Assembly (NCBI RefSeq): GCF_001005085.2
Contig: NZ_LBMU02000040.1
Location: 141,997 to 205,996 of the forward strand
DNA length: 64,000 bases
Direction: 5' to 3'
Source: Streptomyces humi
GTDB taxonomy: Bacteria; Actinomycetota; Actinomycetes; Streptomycetales; Streptomycetaceae
Every line of letters begins with the position of its first letter. The first letter of the stretch is position 1. The notes under the pieces are model-generated. The model had not been told where the DNA came from. It made no database searches and was given only the letters and a program-made list of their open reading frames with translations. Shown in pieces: positions 17,507-26,726 of the stretch. The position numbers and the translations under genes are program-made.

Positions 17507-19333
17507 TCAGAAGGCGGCCTCGTCCAGCTCCATCAGGTCGAGGTCGACGTCGGCCGCGATCCTGCGGGCCAGGGTGACGCTCGGCAGCACGTTGGCCGCG
17601 AAGAACTTCGCCGCCGCGATCTTGCCGGTGTAGAACGCCTTGTCCTTGCTGGAGGCCGTCTCGAGCTTCTCGGCGGCGATCGCGGCACCCTTGAGGAGCA
17701 GGTAGCCGACGATCACGTCACCGGAGGCGAGCAGCAGGCGGGAGGTGTTCAGGCCCACCTTGTAGATGTTCTTGACGTCCTGCTCGGTGGCCGCGAGGTC
17801 GGTCAGCATCAGGCCGACGATCGCCTCCAGCTCGACGGCCGCCTTCGCGAGGTGCTCGCGGGCGCCCGCCAGCTCCTCGCCGCCGGTGCCGAGCGCGAGG
17901 AACTTCTTGATGTCCTCGGCGAGCGAGTTCAGGGCCGCGCCCTGGTTGCGGACGATCTTCCGGAAGAAGAAGTCCTGGCCCTGGATGGCGGTGGTGCCCT
18001 CGTACAGGGTGTCGATCTTGGCGTCCCGGATGTACTGCTCGATCGGGTACTCCTGGAGGAAGCCGGAGCCGCCGAAGGTCTGAAGCGACTGGGCGAGCTG
18101 CTCGTAGCCCTTCTCGGAGCCGTAGCCCTTGACGATCGGCAGGAGCAGGTCGTTGAGCGCGTGCTCGGCCTTGGCGTCCTCGCCGTCCGCCTCCTTGACC
18201 GCGATCGCGTCCTGGATCGAGGCGGTGTAGAGGACGAGGGCGCGCATGCCCTCGGCGTACGCCTTCTGCGTGATCAGCGAGCGGCGCACGTCGGGGTGGT
18301 GGGTGATGGTGACCTTGGGCGCGGTCTTGTCCATGAAGTTCGCGAGGTCCGGACCCTGGACGCGCTCCTTGGCGTACTCCAGCGCGTTGAGGTAGCCGGT
18401 CGACAGCGTCGAGATGGCCTTCGTGCCGACCATCATCCGGGCGAACTCGATGATCCGGAACATCTGGCGGATGCCCTCGTGCCTGTCGCCGATCAGCCAG
18501 CCCTTGGCCGGGTGCCGGTCGCCGAAGGTCATCTCGCAGGTGTTGGAGGCCTTCAGGCCCATCTTGTGCTCGACGTTCGTGGCGTAGACGCCGTTGCGCT
18601 CGCCCAGCTCGCCGGTCTCGAAGTCGAAGAGGTACTTCGGGACGAGGAAGAGGGACAGGCCCTTGGTGCCGGGGCCGGCCCCCTCGGGACGGGCCAGCAC
18701 GTAGTGGAGGATGTTCTCCTCCATGTCGTGCTCACCCGAGGTGATGAAGCGCTTCACGCCCTCGATGTGCCAGGAGCCGTCCTCCTGCTGGACCGCCTTG
18801 GTACGGCCGGCGCCCACGTCCGAACCCGCGTCGGGCTCGGTGAGGACCATGGTCGAACCCCAGGTCCGGTCCACGGCGAGCTGCGCCCACTTCTTCTGCT
18901 CCTCGGTGCCCTCCTCGAAGAGGATGCGGGCGAACGCCGGGCCGGAGGAGTACATCCACACGGCCGGGTTGGCGCCGAGGACCAGCTCCGCGTACGCCCA
19001 GATCAGCGACGGGGGTGCGGTGGTGCCGCCGATCTCCTCGGGCAGGCCGAGGCGCCAGTACTCGGAGTCCATGAAGGCCTTGTAGCTCTTCTTGAAGGAC
19101 GCCGGGACCGGCGCGGTGTTGGTCTCCGGGTCGAAGACCGGCGGGTTGCGGTCGGCGTCGGCGAAGGACTCCGCCAGCTCGTTCTCGGCGAGCCGGGTCA
19201 GCTCCTCCAGGACGCTCTTGGCGGTGTCGGTGTCCATCTCGCCGAACGGGCCGGTGCCGTACAGCTTGTCGCGACCGAGCACTTCGAACAGGTTGAATTC
19301 GATGTCGCGGAGGTTGGACTTGTAGTGCCCCAT
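17507..19333 (-). CDS. acyl-CoA dehydrogenase, long form
   Basis: Flavoenzyme of fatty-acid beta-oxidation, 608 residues, longer than the common 380-residue type. It has the N-terminal extension MGHYKSNLRDIEFNLFEVL seen in the large actinobacterial FadE proteins, the FAD/substrate motif STMVLTEPDAGSD near 160-172, the second signature LQTFGGSGFLQEYPIEQYIRDAKI near 420-440, and YEGTTAIQGQDF with the catalytic-base Glu. A C-terminal helical domain (about 470-600) is specific to this class. ATG 19333 was chosen because it begins the conserved extension. A 12-base palindrome in its promoter may be a TetR-type operator. Confidence 0.92.
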   Translation of the reverse strand: MGHYKSNLRDIEFNLFEVLGRDKLYGTGPFGEMDTDTAKSVLEELTRLAENELAESFADADRNPPVFDPETNTAPVPASFKKSYKAFMDSEYWRLGLPEEIGGTTAPPSLIWAYAELVLGANPAVWMYSSGPAFARILFEEGTEEQKKWAQLAVDRTWGSTMVLTEPDAGSDVGAGRTKAVQQEDGSWHIEGVKRFITSGEHDMEENILHYVLARPEGAGPGTKGLSLFLVPKYLFDFETGELGERNGVYATNVEHKMGLKASNTCEMTFGDRHPAKGWLIGDRHEGIRQMFRIIEFARMMVGTKAISTLSTGYLNALEYAKERVQGPDLANFMDKTAPKVTITHHPDVRRSLITQKAYAEGMRALVLYTASIQDAIAVKEADGEDAKAEHALNDLLLPIVKGYGSEKGYEQLAQSLQTFGGSGFLQEYPIEQYIRDAKIDTLYEGTTAIQGQDFFFRKIVRNQGAALNSLAEDIKKFLALGTGGEELAGAREHLAKAAVELEAIVGLMLTDLAATEQDVKNIYKVGLNTSRLLLASGDVIVGYLLLKGAAIAAEKLETASSKDKAFYTGKIAAAKFFAANVLPSVTLARRIAADVDLDLMELDEAAF

Positions 19334-19416
19334 GGTGACGGCTCCGTATCCGGATCGGCGAGGCACTGAATCCTCGCGCAAGCGTTCACATACCAACGAG
19401 TGGCTCCGATGATGCT

Positions 19417-19428
19417 ACCCGTCGGTAA
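19417..19428. promoter_or_regulatory. candidate operator TACCCGTCGGTA
   Basis: An interrupted palindrome (TACC...GGTA) 84 bases before the acyl-CoA dehydrogenase start. On the minus strand it sits between a TTGCAT box and TAGCAT/CATCAT, so a bound protein would block RNA polymerase. The shape recalls TetR-family operators that control beta-oxidation genes in actinobacteria. Confidence 0.35.
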
Positions 19429-19509
19429 TAAGATGCAACCCCGATCGGCTGAAGTGTGAGAAGGGTCTACCTTCTCGTACGCACCGCGTGTCTCGGTAGG
19501 CTTGCGCGC

Positions 19510-19992
19510 ATGTATGGATACGGCCAGCCCATGGACGGTGGGGCCGCGCAGCAGCAGTACGCCCAGCCGCAGCAGCAGATGCCGGGCGACCTCGGCGGCT
19601 ACGGCCAGCAGGCGCCGCTCTATCCCGAGCCGTCCCCGCCGTCCCTCGCGGACGCGGTCCGTGCCTTCACCACCGGCCAGGTGACCGCCGAGGACTTCCA
19701 GCAGGTCTTCGCCACGTCCAAGGTGTACTGCCCGCGCGGCGACAACCCCGGGTTCCTCGCGCTGCACAACACCCAGCAGCCGGTGATCCCGATGTTCACC
19801 TCGCTGAAGGAACTGCGCCGGTACGCGGGCAAGGAGTCCAAGTACTTCGTCATCACCGGCGCCGAGGTCATCGACCTCCTGCCGACCGGCTACGGCTTCG
19901 TCCTCGACATGGAGGGCGAGCACCGGATGGTCTTCGACGCCAAGGCGGTCGAGCAGATGGTGGAGTTCGCGATGCGGCGGATGTATGGCTAG
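19510..19992 (+). CDS. SseB-like protein
   Basis: 160 residues. The first 50 are rich in Gly, Gln and Pro (MYGYGQPMDGG, QQQ runs), and the rest forms an SseB N-terminal-like domain: VYCPRGDNPGFLAL, IPMFTSLKELRRYAG and a final VDAKAVEQMVEF-like helix. SseB-domain proteins of actinobacteria are often linked to secretion or cell-envelope loci but their function is not known. The gene is divergent from the acyl-CoA dehydrogenase gene. No signal peptide or membrane segment is present. Confidence 0.82.
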   Translation: MYGYGQPMDGGAAQQQYAQPQQQMPGDLGGYGQQAPLYPEPSPPSLADAVRAFTTGQVTAEDFQQVFATSKVYCPRGDNPGFLALHNTQQPVIPMFTSLKELRRYAGKESKYFVITGAEVIDLLPTGYGFVLDMEGEHRMVFDAKAVEQMVEFAMRRMYG

Positions 19993-20191
19993 ACGCCATT
20001 GCTCCGCGGACGGCTAGACACCGGATCCGGACGGCCCTCCGGAAGTCACCCCCTCTTTGTCACAGGCATGCCATAGGCTGCCCGGGCAGCCGCGCCCCGC
20101 GCGCAACCGCTCCTCCGCGGTCGCGTCCGGGTGCTGCGCGGCGCTCTCATCCACCCGGCGAACCCGGGTTCTCACTGGGGGTTGCATCACT

Positions 20192-22147
20192 GTGCGCATG
20201 CGCAGCACTTCGATCGCGACGGCGCTCGCGGTCGTCCTCGGCTCGGCGGCGCTGAGCGTCGGGGCGGCGGGGACCGCATCGGCGGTCCCCGTCACCATAG
20301 GTTCCAACGCGGGCATCGTCGTGGACGCGGCCCTGGGGCGGGTGTTCGTCGGCAACGACACCGACGACAGCGTCGTGGCCGCCGACTACAACGGCAACCG
20401 CGTCGACTCGGTGAGCGGCATCGACGGCGTCTTCGATCTCGCGCTGTCCGACGACGGTGCCACCCTGTACGCCGCCGCGCGGGTCAGCCACGAGATCGTG
20501 GCGCTCGACGCGGCCACCCTCGAGGTCAAGGCGCGGTACCCGGTGACCACGAGCATCGGGCCGCTCTACCTCGAGGTCGCCGCCGGGAAGGTCTGGTTCA
20601 CCTACCAGAACGGCGACGGCAAGGCCGACCTGGGCTCGGTCGACCCGGCCCTGGATCCGGCCGGCGGCGACCCGGTGGCGCTCGGACTGTTCCCGCAGGA
20701 CCAGGACCATTCCCTGATCGCGGGCGCGGCCCGGCTCGACACCGATCCGTCCGAGCCCGGACTGCTGGCCTTCGGCGCGAGCGACTACTACTCCGGCGAC
20801 GGCATCAAGGACCTCATGGCCGTCCTCGACGTCTCCGGCGCCGCGCCGCGGCTGACCGCCTGGCGCGGCGACGACCATCCGATGTACCACGTCAACGACA
20901 TCGACCTGGTGCCGGGCACCGCACAGGTCCTGGTGGACGGCACCGAACGGCACGCCCACGCGGACGGCGGGTTCAGCGCGGCGGGCTCCTACCCCTCCGG
21001 GCGGAGCGCCGACATCGCTCCGAACGGCCTGGTCGCCCAGTGGGACGAGGAGAAGGTCGCCGTCTACCGGCCGGACACGACCGTGCCGGTGCGCACGTAC
21101 GCCGGTTACGTGGCCGACGCCGCCTGGGCGCCGGACTCCTCCCGGCTCTTCGCCCTGGTGTCCGCGCCCGCCGGCTACCAGCTCAGGGTGCTCACCGACC
21201 CCGCGCTCAGTGTCCCGGCCCTCACGGTCGCCGCGCCGGCGTCCGCGCCCCGCGCCAAGAGGCTCACCGTCACCGGAAAGCTCACGGCCAGCGTCCCGTT
21301 CCCGGCGGGCACGCGGCTCGCGGTCACCCGGACCGACCTGGAGTCCCCGAACGGCAAGGCGCTCGCCGCCGTCACGGTCGGGGCGGACGGCACCTACTCC
21401 TTCGCCGACACCCCGCCGGCCGGCGGCACGGTCACGTACAAGGTGAGCTTCGCGGGCGACGCCGGCCACACCGCGGCGACCGGCTCCGACAAGGTCGCGG
21501 TCTCCCGTGCGGCGACGGGCCTGAGCCTGAACAACAACGGCAAGCTGTACGACTACGGCACCGACGTCAAGTTCACCGCCCATCTCGGGACGACGTACAA
21601 GAACCGTTCGGTGAGGCTCTACGCGGACCCCTTCGGCGCCGACAAGCCGAAGAAGCTCGTCAAGACCGGCAAGGTGGACTCCCACGGGAACATCGCCGCC
21701 TGGGTGGACATGGCCCGGGACACGGCCGTCACCGCGGTCTTCGACGGGGACGCCCGCTACTCGCCGAAGACCGTGAAGGCCACGGCGTACGCGCGGGTCA
21801 GGGTCTCCACCGCCGTCTCCAAGCACTACCGGACGGCGAAGATCGGCTCGACGTCGTACTACTGGTTCCACAAGAACACCGACCCGGTGCTCACCACGTC
21901 CATGACCTACTACCAGGGCCGCAAGTACCGCCTCGACCTACAGGTCTACTACCAGGGCAGGTGGTACACGACGGACGCCGAGTACTTCGCGCTCGGCTCG
22001 AACGGCAGGTCGGCCGTACGGCTCGGGGCGCCGGGTGAGTCCGGGATCCGGGCGCGGATGCGGTCGGTGTACGTCAACGGCTCGTCCGGCGACACGGTGA
22101 ACTCCACGACGTACGGCGCCTGGAAGTACCTGTACTTCAGCAACTGA
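20192..22147 (+). CDS. secreted beta-propeller protein with Ig-like repeats (first copy)
   Basis: 651 residues. Signal peptide with cleavage after GTASA (about 32). Residues 35-335 form a YncE/WD40-like propeller (VVAADYNGNRVDSV, LSDDGATLYAAARVSHEIVALD). Two Ig-like repeats follow (about 345-440 and 440-530; LAVTRTDLESPNGKAL, YSFADTPPAGGTVTYKV). The C-terminal 120 residues are a Tyr/Trp-rich domain ending GSSGDTVNSTTYGAWKY. The whole architecture recurs in the gene at 45216-47189. Likely extracellular and adhesive or structural, but no partner is known. GTG 20192 has GGGGG 10 bases upstream; ATG 20198 is possible. Confidence 0.87.
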   Translation: MRMRSTSIATALAVVLGSAALSVGAAGTASAVPVTIGSNAGIVVDAALGRVFVGNDTDDSVVAADYNGNRVDSVSGIDGVFDLALSDDGATLYAAARVSHEIVALDAATLEVKARYPVTTSIGPLYLEVAAGKVWFTYQNGDGKADLGSVDPALDPAGGDPVALGLFPQDQDHSLIAGAARLDTDPSEPGLLAFGASDYYSGDGIKDLMAVLDVSGAAPRLTAWRGDDHPMYHVNDIDLVPGTAQVLVDGTERHAHADGGFSAAGSYPSGRSADIAPNGLVAQWDEEKVAVYRPDTTVPVRTYAGYVADAAWAPDSSRLFALVSAPAGYQLRVLTDPALSVPALTVAAPASAPRAKRLTVTGKLTASVPFPAGTRLAVTRTDLESPNGKALAAVTVGADGTYSFADTPPAGGTVTYKVSFAGDAGHTAATGSDKVAVSRAATGLSLNNNGKLYDYGTDVKFTAHLGTTYKNRSVRLYADPFGADKPKKLVKTGKVDSHGNIAAWVDMARDTAVTAVFDGDARYSPKTVKATAYARVRVSTAVSKHYRTAKIGSTSYYWFHKNTDPVLTTSMTYYQGRKYRLDLQVYYQGRWYTTDAEYFALGSNGRSAVRLGAPGESGIRARMRSVYVNGSSGDTVNSTTYGAWKYLYFSN

Positions 22148-22164
22148 TCCCCCGGTCGGGGGGT

Positions 22165-22197
22165 GGGAGCCCGGAGGGAATGTCCTCCGGGCTCTTC
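22165..22197 (+). terminator. terminator after the propeller/Ig gene
   Basis: Stem GAGCCCGGAG/CTCCGGGCTC (22167-22176 with 22185-22194), loop of eight bases, followed by TTCCCGTT; 18 bases after the stop codon. Confidence 0.75.
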
Positions 22198-22258
22198 CCG
22201 TTGAGGGTGGCAGAAAGTTCAATGCTCAACTAAACTGGGCGCACAAGGAGGAGCCAAC

Positions 22259-23236
22259 ATGCCAGCAGTGACTGTCGAGAACCCGTTGACCCTGCCCCGG
22301 GTGGCCGCGTCGGCCGACGCCGTGGCCCGTCCCGTGCTCGCGGTCACGACCGCGCCGAGCGGTTTCGAGGGTGAGGGCTTCCCGGTGCGCCGGGCGTTCG
22401 CCGGGATCAACTACCGCCATCTCGACCCGTTCATCATGATGGACCAGATGGGCGAGGTGGAGTACGCGCCCGGAGAGCCCAAGGGCACCCCGTGGCACCC
22501 GCACCGCGGCTTCGAGACCGTGACCTACATCATCGACGGCGTCTTCGACCACCAGGACAGCAACGGCGGCGGTGGCACCATCACCAACGGTGACACCCAG
22601 TGGATGACGGCGGGCGCCGGTCTCCTCCACATCGAGGCCCCGCCGGAGTCCCTGGTGGTGTCCGGCGGGCTCTTCCACGGGCTCCAGCTCTGGGTGAACC
22701 TCCCCGCCAAGGACAAGATGATGGCGCCGAGGTACCAGGACATCCGCGGTGGCCAGGTCCAGCTGCTGACGTCCCCGGACGGCGGTGCGCTGCTCCGTGT
22801 CATCGCCGGTGAGCTCGACGGCCACGCCGGTCCCGGTGTCACGCACACCCCGATCACCATGATCCACGCGACGCTCGCCCCGGGCGCCGAGATCACGCTG
22901 CCCTGGCGCGAGGACTTCAACGGCCTGGCGTACGTCATGGCCGGCAAGGGCTCGGTGGGCGCCGAGCACCGGCCGATCCACCTCGGCCAGACCGCGGTCT
23001 TCGGCGCCGGTTCGGCCCTGACGGTCCGCGCCGACGAGAAGCAGGACGCGCACACGCCGGACCTGGAGGTCGTCCTCCTCGGCGGACAGCCGATCCGCGA
23101 GCCGATGGCCCACTACGGCCCGTTCGTCATGAACACCAAGGACGAGCTGATGCAGGCCTTCGAGGACTTCCAGAAGGGCCGCCTGGGCACCGTCCCGGCC
23201 GTCCACGGCATGACGGAGACCGGCCCGCAGGCCTGA
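22259..23236 (+). CDS. pirin family protein
   Basis: 325 residues with the two cupin barrels of pirins. The N-terminal barrel has HLDPFIMMDQMG, WHPHRGFETVTYI (metal His pair) and WMTAGAGLLHIEAP with the remaining His and Glu; the C-terminal barrel covers about 190-290. Some pirins are quercetin dioxygenases and others transcription cofactors, and the sequence does not decide between them. Strong ribosome site AAGGAGG, 7 bases before the ATG. The promoter region contains an AGTT...AACT dyad at 22216-22231. A terminator follows the gene. Confidence 0.9.
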   Translation: MPAVTVENPLTLPRVAASADAVARPVLAVTTAPSGFEGEGFPVRRAFAGINYRHLDPFIMMDQMGEVEYAPGEPKGTPWHPHRGFETVTYIIDGVFDHQDSNGGGGTITNGDTQWMTAGAGLLHIEAPPESLVVSGGLFHGLQLWVNLPAKDKMMAPRYQDIRGGQVQLLTSPDGGALLRVIAGELDGHAGPGVTHTPITMIHATLAPGAEITLPWREDFNGLAYVMAGKGSVGAEHRPIHLGQTAVFGAGSALTVRADEKQDAHTPDLEVVLLGGQPIREPMAHYGPFVMNTKDELMQAFEDFQKGRLGTVPAVHGMTETGPQA

Positions 23237-23250
23237 CCGAGCCGACCGGA

Positions 23251-23281
23251 GAGGCCTGACGCATCCCCTGCGTCGGGCCTC
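23251..23281 (+). terminator. terminator after the pirin gene
   Basis: A 13-base stem with one G-T pair (23251-23263 with 23269-23281) and a five-base loop, followed by TTCCC. It lies 15 bases after the pirin stop. Confidence 0.78.
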
Positions 23282-23357
23282 TTCCCGGCTGTGCCCGTTC
23301 ACCCGGGAGGGGGCGCAGCGCAGGGCGTCGACGCGGTGCGCGTGGTGCGCTGGACGC

Positions 23358-24434
23358 GTGTCCCTGCTGCCCGAGCCCGTGCGCCGGTTCGCCGCCTGGT
23401 GCGTGGTGATCCTGCTGGCGGCCGGCGTCGGCTACGTCGGGATCCGGCTCTGCTCGGAGTTCCGCACCGCGGTCACCCCCGTGCTGCTCGCCCTCCTCGG
23501 CACCGCGCTGCTCGGCCCCCTGTACCGGCGGCTGGTGCGGGTCGGGGTGCAGCGGTCCCTCGCCGCCGGGCTCACCTGTGTCGCGGTCGTCGCGGTCGTC
23601 GGGGGTGCCGTCTACATCGTGGTCGCCGCGCTCATCGACACCGGTGACCAGATCATCGCCTCGCTCAGGTCCGCGGCGATCTCGCTCGCCCGGCACTTCG
23701 GGGCCGCCGGCACCTCGATCGGCGACCTGGCCGGCAACGCCAGGAAGCTGCTCGGCGAGTTCGGCGGCACCGCGGCCTCCAACGTCATCAGCGGGGTGAG
23801 CGTGGTCGGCGAGAGCATCGCCCTGGCCGTGCTCGCCCTGCTGCTCGTCTTCTTCTTCCTGCGTGACTCGGACCGGGTCGTCGCCACCGTCCGGGCCCTC
23901 GCGCCCGGCTCCAGCGCCGACATGACCGAGGCCATGGCCCGCCGTGCCTTCGAGGGCATCGAGGGGTTCATGCGCGGCACCACCCTCATCGCCCTCATCG
24001 ACGCCGTCTGCATCACCGTCGGCCTGCTGATCCTCCGGGTGCCGGGCGCCGTGGGCCTCGGCGCGCTCGTCTTCGTCGGCGCCTACATCCCCTACCTCGG
24101 CGCGTTCATCTCCGGTGCCGTCGCCGTCCTGGTCGCCCTCGCCGACCGCGGCTTCGTGATCGCGCTGTGGGCCCTGGGCGTCGTGCTCGCCGTGCAGGTG
24201 CTGGAGGGGCACGTGCTCCAGCCGGTCATCCAGAGCAGGACCGTGCAGATGCACCCGGCGGTGGTCATGCTGGCCATCACGGCGGGCGCCTCCGTCGCCG
24301 GGATCCTCGGCATGCTGCTGGCCGTACCCCTCACCGCGGCCGCCTTCGGCGTCGTACACGAACTGCGTGCCCGGTACGCGGCCCCGCGACCGCCCGGCAA
24401 CGACGACGGGCCCCTGGGGCGCAACACGCCCTAG
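23358..24434 (+). CDS. AI-2E family permease
   Basis: 358 residues with about seven to eight membrane segments. It has the family layout: paired N-terminal helices (about 12-60), a third at 65-90, a long amphipathic loop (about 95-150), then VLALLLVFFFLRDSDRVV near 155-172 and the C-terminal bundle with FVGAYIPYLGAFISG and VLEGHVLQPVIQSRTVQMHP, the most conserved family segment. Members export autoinducer-2 or exchange ions with protons; the substrate is not predictable. GTG 23358 has no good ribosome site. Its stop overlaps the convergent SpoIIE-gene stop in a shared CTAG. Confidence 0.87.
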   Translation: MSLLPEPVRRFAAWCVVILLAAGVGYVGIRLCSEFRTAVTPVLLALLGTALLGPLYRRLVRVGVQRSLAAGLTCVAVVAVVGGAVYIVVAALIDTGDQIIASLRSAAISLARHFGAAGTSIGDLAGNARKLLGEFGGTAASNVISGVSVVGESIALAVLALLLVFFFLRDSDRVVATVRALAPGSSADMTEAMARRAFEGIEGFMRGTTLIALIDAVCITVGLLILRVPGAVGLGALVFVGAYIPYLGAFISGAVAVLVALADRGFVIALWALGVVLAVQVLEGHVLQPVIQSRTVQMHPAVVMLAITAGASVAGILGMLLAVPLTAAAFGVVHELRARYAAPRPPGNDDGPLGRNTP

Positions 24435-26569
24435 GACTCGGGAAGGTCGCCGTCGCCCTCGTGCAGCTCGAACCAGATGCTCTTGCCCTCGCCGCGCGGG
24501 TCGACGCCCCAGGCGTCCGCCAGGAGTTCGATCAGCATCAGGCCGCGCCCGGAGGAGGCCAGTTCACCGGGGCGGCGCTTGTGCGGGAGGTCGTCGCCAC
24601 CGTCGGTGACCTCCACGCGCAGGCGCCGCTCGGGGGCCTGGCCGGCGACCTCGGCGAGCAGCAGGGCGTCCGCGTCGGTGTGCACCAGCACGTTCGTGAG
24701 CATCTCGGAGACCAGCAGGACAGCCGAGTCGACCTGGTCGGGCGAGCCCCAGTCGTGCAGCAGCTCGCGCAGCTGCTGGCGGGCCTCGGCGATCCGCTCG
24801 GGTTCGTCCTGGGCCACCGACAGGAGCGTGCGGCGGATCCGCGGCCGTACCGCGAGGGGCCCGGCGCCGGGGCGGGAGAGCAGCAGCACCGCGATGTCGT
24901 CCTCGCGGCGGTCGGCCAGCGGCCCGGTGGTGTGGTGCGAGGACGGCCCGTGCACGGCCTGGACCAGGGCGTCGGCCAGTTTCTCCAGGTCGCCGTCGTG
25001 CTCCTCCAGGATCGCCCGGATCCGCTGCCAGCCGCTCTCGATGTCGTGGCCGCCGGTCTCGATCAGACCGTCGGTGCAGATCATCATGGTCTCGCCGGCC
25101 TCCAGGGCGAACCGTGTCGTCGGGTAGTCGGCGTCGGGGTCGATGCCGAGCGGCAGGCCGCCCGCCGTCGGCCGCCGCAGCACCGTGCCGTCGGCCATCC
25201 GGATCGTCGGGTCGAGATGCCCCGCGCGGGCGATCTCCAGCACGCCGGTCGCCGGGTCCGCCTCGGCGTACAGGCAGGTCGCGAAACGCGGGTCGGACAG
25301 CTCCTCGTCGGCGGTGATCCCGTGCAGGAAGCGGGAGGCCCGGGAGAGCACCGCGTCCGGGCGGTGTCCCTCGGAGGCGTAGGCGCGCAGCGCTATCCGC
25401 AGCTGGCCCATCAGGCCCGCCGCGCGGACGTCATGGCCCTGGACGTCGCCGATGACCAGGGCGTACCGGCCGCCGCCCGCGGACTTCGCCCGGGAGGTAC
25501 CGCCGGGCAGCGGGATGATGTCGTACCAGTCGCCGCCGACCTGGAGGCCGCCGCCGGTCGGTATGTAGCGGGCCGCCGCCTCCATGCCGGGGATCTCGGG
25601 GCCCAGCGTCGGCAGCATGGAGCGCTGGAGGCCGTCCGTCAGCTCCCGCTCGGAGTCGGCGATCCCGGCCCGGGACAGGGCCTGCGCCAGCATCCGGGCC
25701 ACCGTGGTGAGCACGGAACGTTCGTCGGGGGTGAACGACACCGGGTAGGCGAAGCCGGCCATCCAGGCGCCCATGGTCCGTCCGGCCACCGTCAGGGGCA
25801 GGAAGGCCCAGGACTTGCGGGCGAAACGCTCGGCGAGCGGCCAGGTCACCGGGTAGCGGGACTTGTACTGCTCCGGGGAGGAGAGGTAGACGGCCCGGCC
25901 GGTTCGTACCACCTCCGCCGCCGGGTAGTCCGTCTCCAGCGGCATGCTGGTGAACGGGCTCTCCTCGTCGATCTGCTGACCGTGGTGGCCGATCATCGTC
26001 AGCCGGTCGCCCTTGGCCCCGAAGACGGCCAGTCCGTCCGGGGAGAAGCCGGGCATCGACAGGCCCCCCGCGACCCGCAGCACCTCCTCGGTGGACCGCG
26101 CCTCCGCCAGTGCGCGGCCCGCGTCCAGCAGGAACGCCTCGCGGGAGCGCCGCCAGTCCCCGGTGACCGGATGCCGGGCCGCGGAGCCGGGAGCGGGCTC
26201 GGAGACCTCCTGGATGGTGCCGGTGACCCGGTAGACGCGCTCGTCGGTGTCGTACACCGGTCGGAAACGGCTGCGGACGGTCCGGATCAGCCGGCCCCGC
26301 TCGTCCATGACCCGCAGCCGGACCTCGGCGACGGTTCCCTCGACGGCGGCCAGCCGGGTGATGCTGGTGTTCTCGTTCCAGTCGACGGGGTGGAAACGGG
26401 ACCGGACCAGGGCCTCGGACAGGACGGAGGCCTCCGCGGGCAGCCCGATCAGCCGTGCCGCCTCCGCATCCGTGGTGACCAGCCCGGTGGCGGTGTCCCA
26501 GTGCCAGAGCCCGGTCGCGAGGGCGGCGAGGACGTCCTCCACGGCGGGCAGGGGCTCGCCAGTTCGCAT
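24431..26569 (-). CDS. PAS-GAF-SpoIIE phosphatase with RsbW-like ATPase domain
   Basis: 712 residues combining a sensor, a phosphatase and an anti-sigma-type kinase domain. PAS at about 8-125, GAF at about 150-310, PP2C/SpoIIE phosphatase at about 335-555 (VGGDWYDIIPLPGG, VIGDVQGHD, ICTDGLIETGG, REDDIAVLLL, with the metal Asp residues), and a histidine-kinase-like ATPase at about 575-705 (SEMLTNVLVHT N-box, GRGLMLIELLADAWG). Streptomyces have many such proteins that act on anti-sigma antagonists in partner-switching. There is no membrane segment, so a cytoplasmic signal is expected. No antagonist or sigma gene is adjacent. Confidence 0.93.
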   Translation of the reverse strand: MRTGEPLPAVEDVLAALATGLWHWDTATGLVTTDAEAARLIGLPAEASVLSEALVRSRFHPVDWNENTSITRLAAVEGTVAEVRLRVMDERGRLIRTVRSRFRPVYDTDERVYRVTGTIQEVSEPAPGSAARHPVTGDWRRSREAFLLDAGRALAEARSTEEVLRVAGGLSMPGFSPDGLAVFGAKGDRLTMIGHHGQQIDEESPFTSMPLETDYPAAEVVRTGRAVYLSSPEQYKSRYPVTWPLAERFARKSWAFLPLTVAGRTMGAWMAGFAYPVSFTPDERSVLTTVARMLAQALSRAGIADSERELTDGLQRSMLPTLGPEIPGMEAAARYIPTGGGLQVGGDWYDIIPLPGGTSRAKSAGGGRYALVIGDVQGHDVRAAGLMGQLRIALRAYASEGHRPDAVLSRASRFLHGITADEELSDPRFATCLYAEADPATGVLEIARAGHLDPTIRMADGTVLRRPTAGGLPLGIDPDADYPTTRFALEAGETMMICTDGLIETGGHDIESGWQRIRAILEEHDGDLEKLADALVQAVHGPSSHHTTGPLADRREDDIAVLLLSRPGAGPLAVRPRIRRTLLSVAQDEPERIAEARQQLRELLHDWGSPDQVDSAVLLVSEMLTNVLVHTDADALLLAEVAGQAPERRLRVEVTDGGDDLPHKRRPGELASSGRGLMLIELLADAWGVDPRGEGKSIWFELHEGDGDLPES

Positions 26570-26665
26570 TGCCCCACTTTAAGAAGAGCCGATCAAAAAA
26601 TGCTACTGATCACCGACCCCGTAATGGGGGGAGGGGGCCTTGGGGCGCCCGGTACGCTGGGTGGT

Positions 26666-26679
26666 GTTTCACGTGAAAC
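26666..26679. promoter_or_regulatory. parS: parS chromosome-partition site
   Basis: GTTTCACGTGAAAC, a perfect 14-base palindrome identical to the ParB-binding consensus known from Streptomyces. It lies in the 157-base gap between the SpoIIE-type gene and aspS, 48 bases before the aspS start. In Streptomyces these sites cluster around oriC. Confidence 0.9.
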
Positions 26680-26726
26680 GTCAGGCTGGCAACACACCCC
26701 GATCCGCGAAGGCTGGATGAACCACG

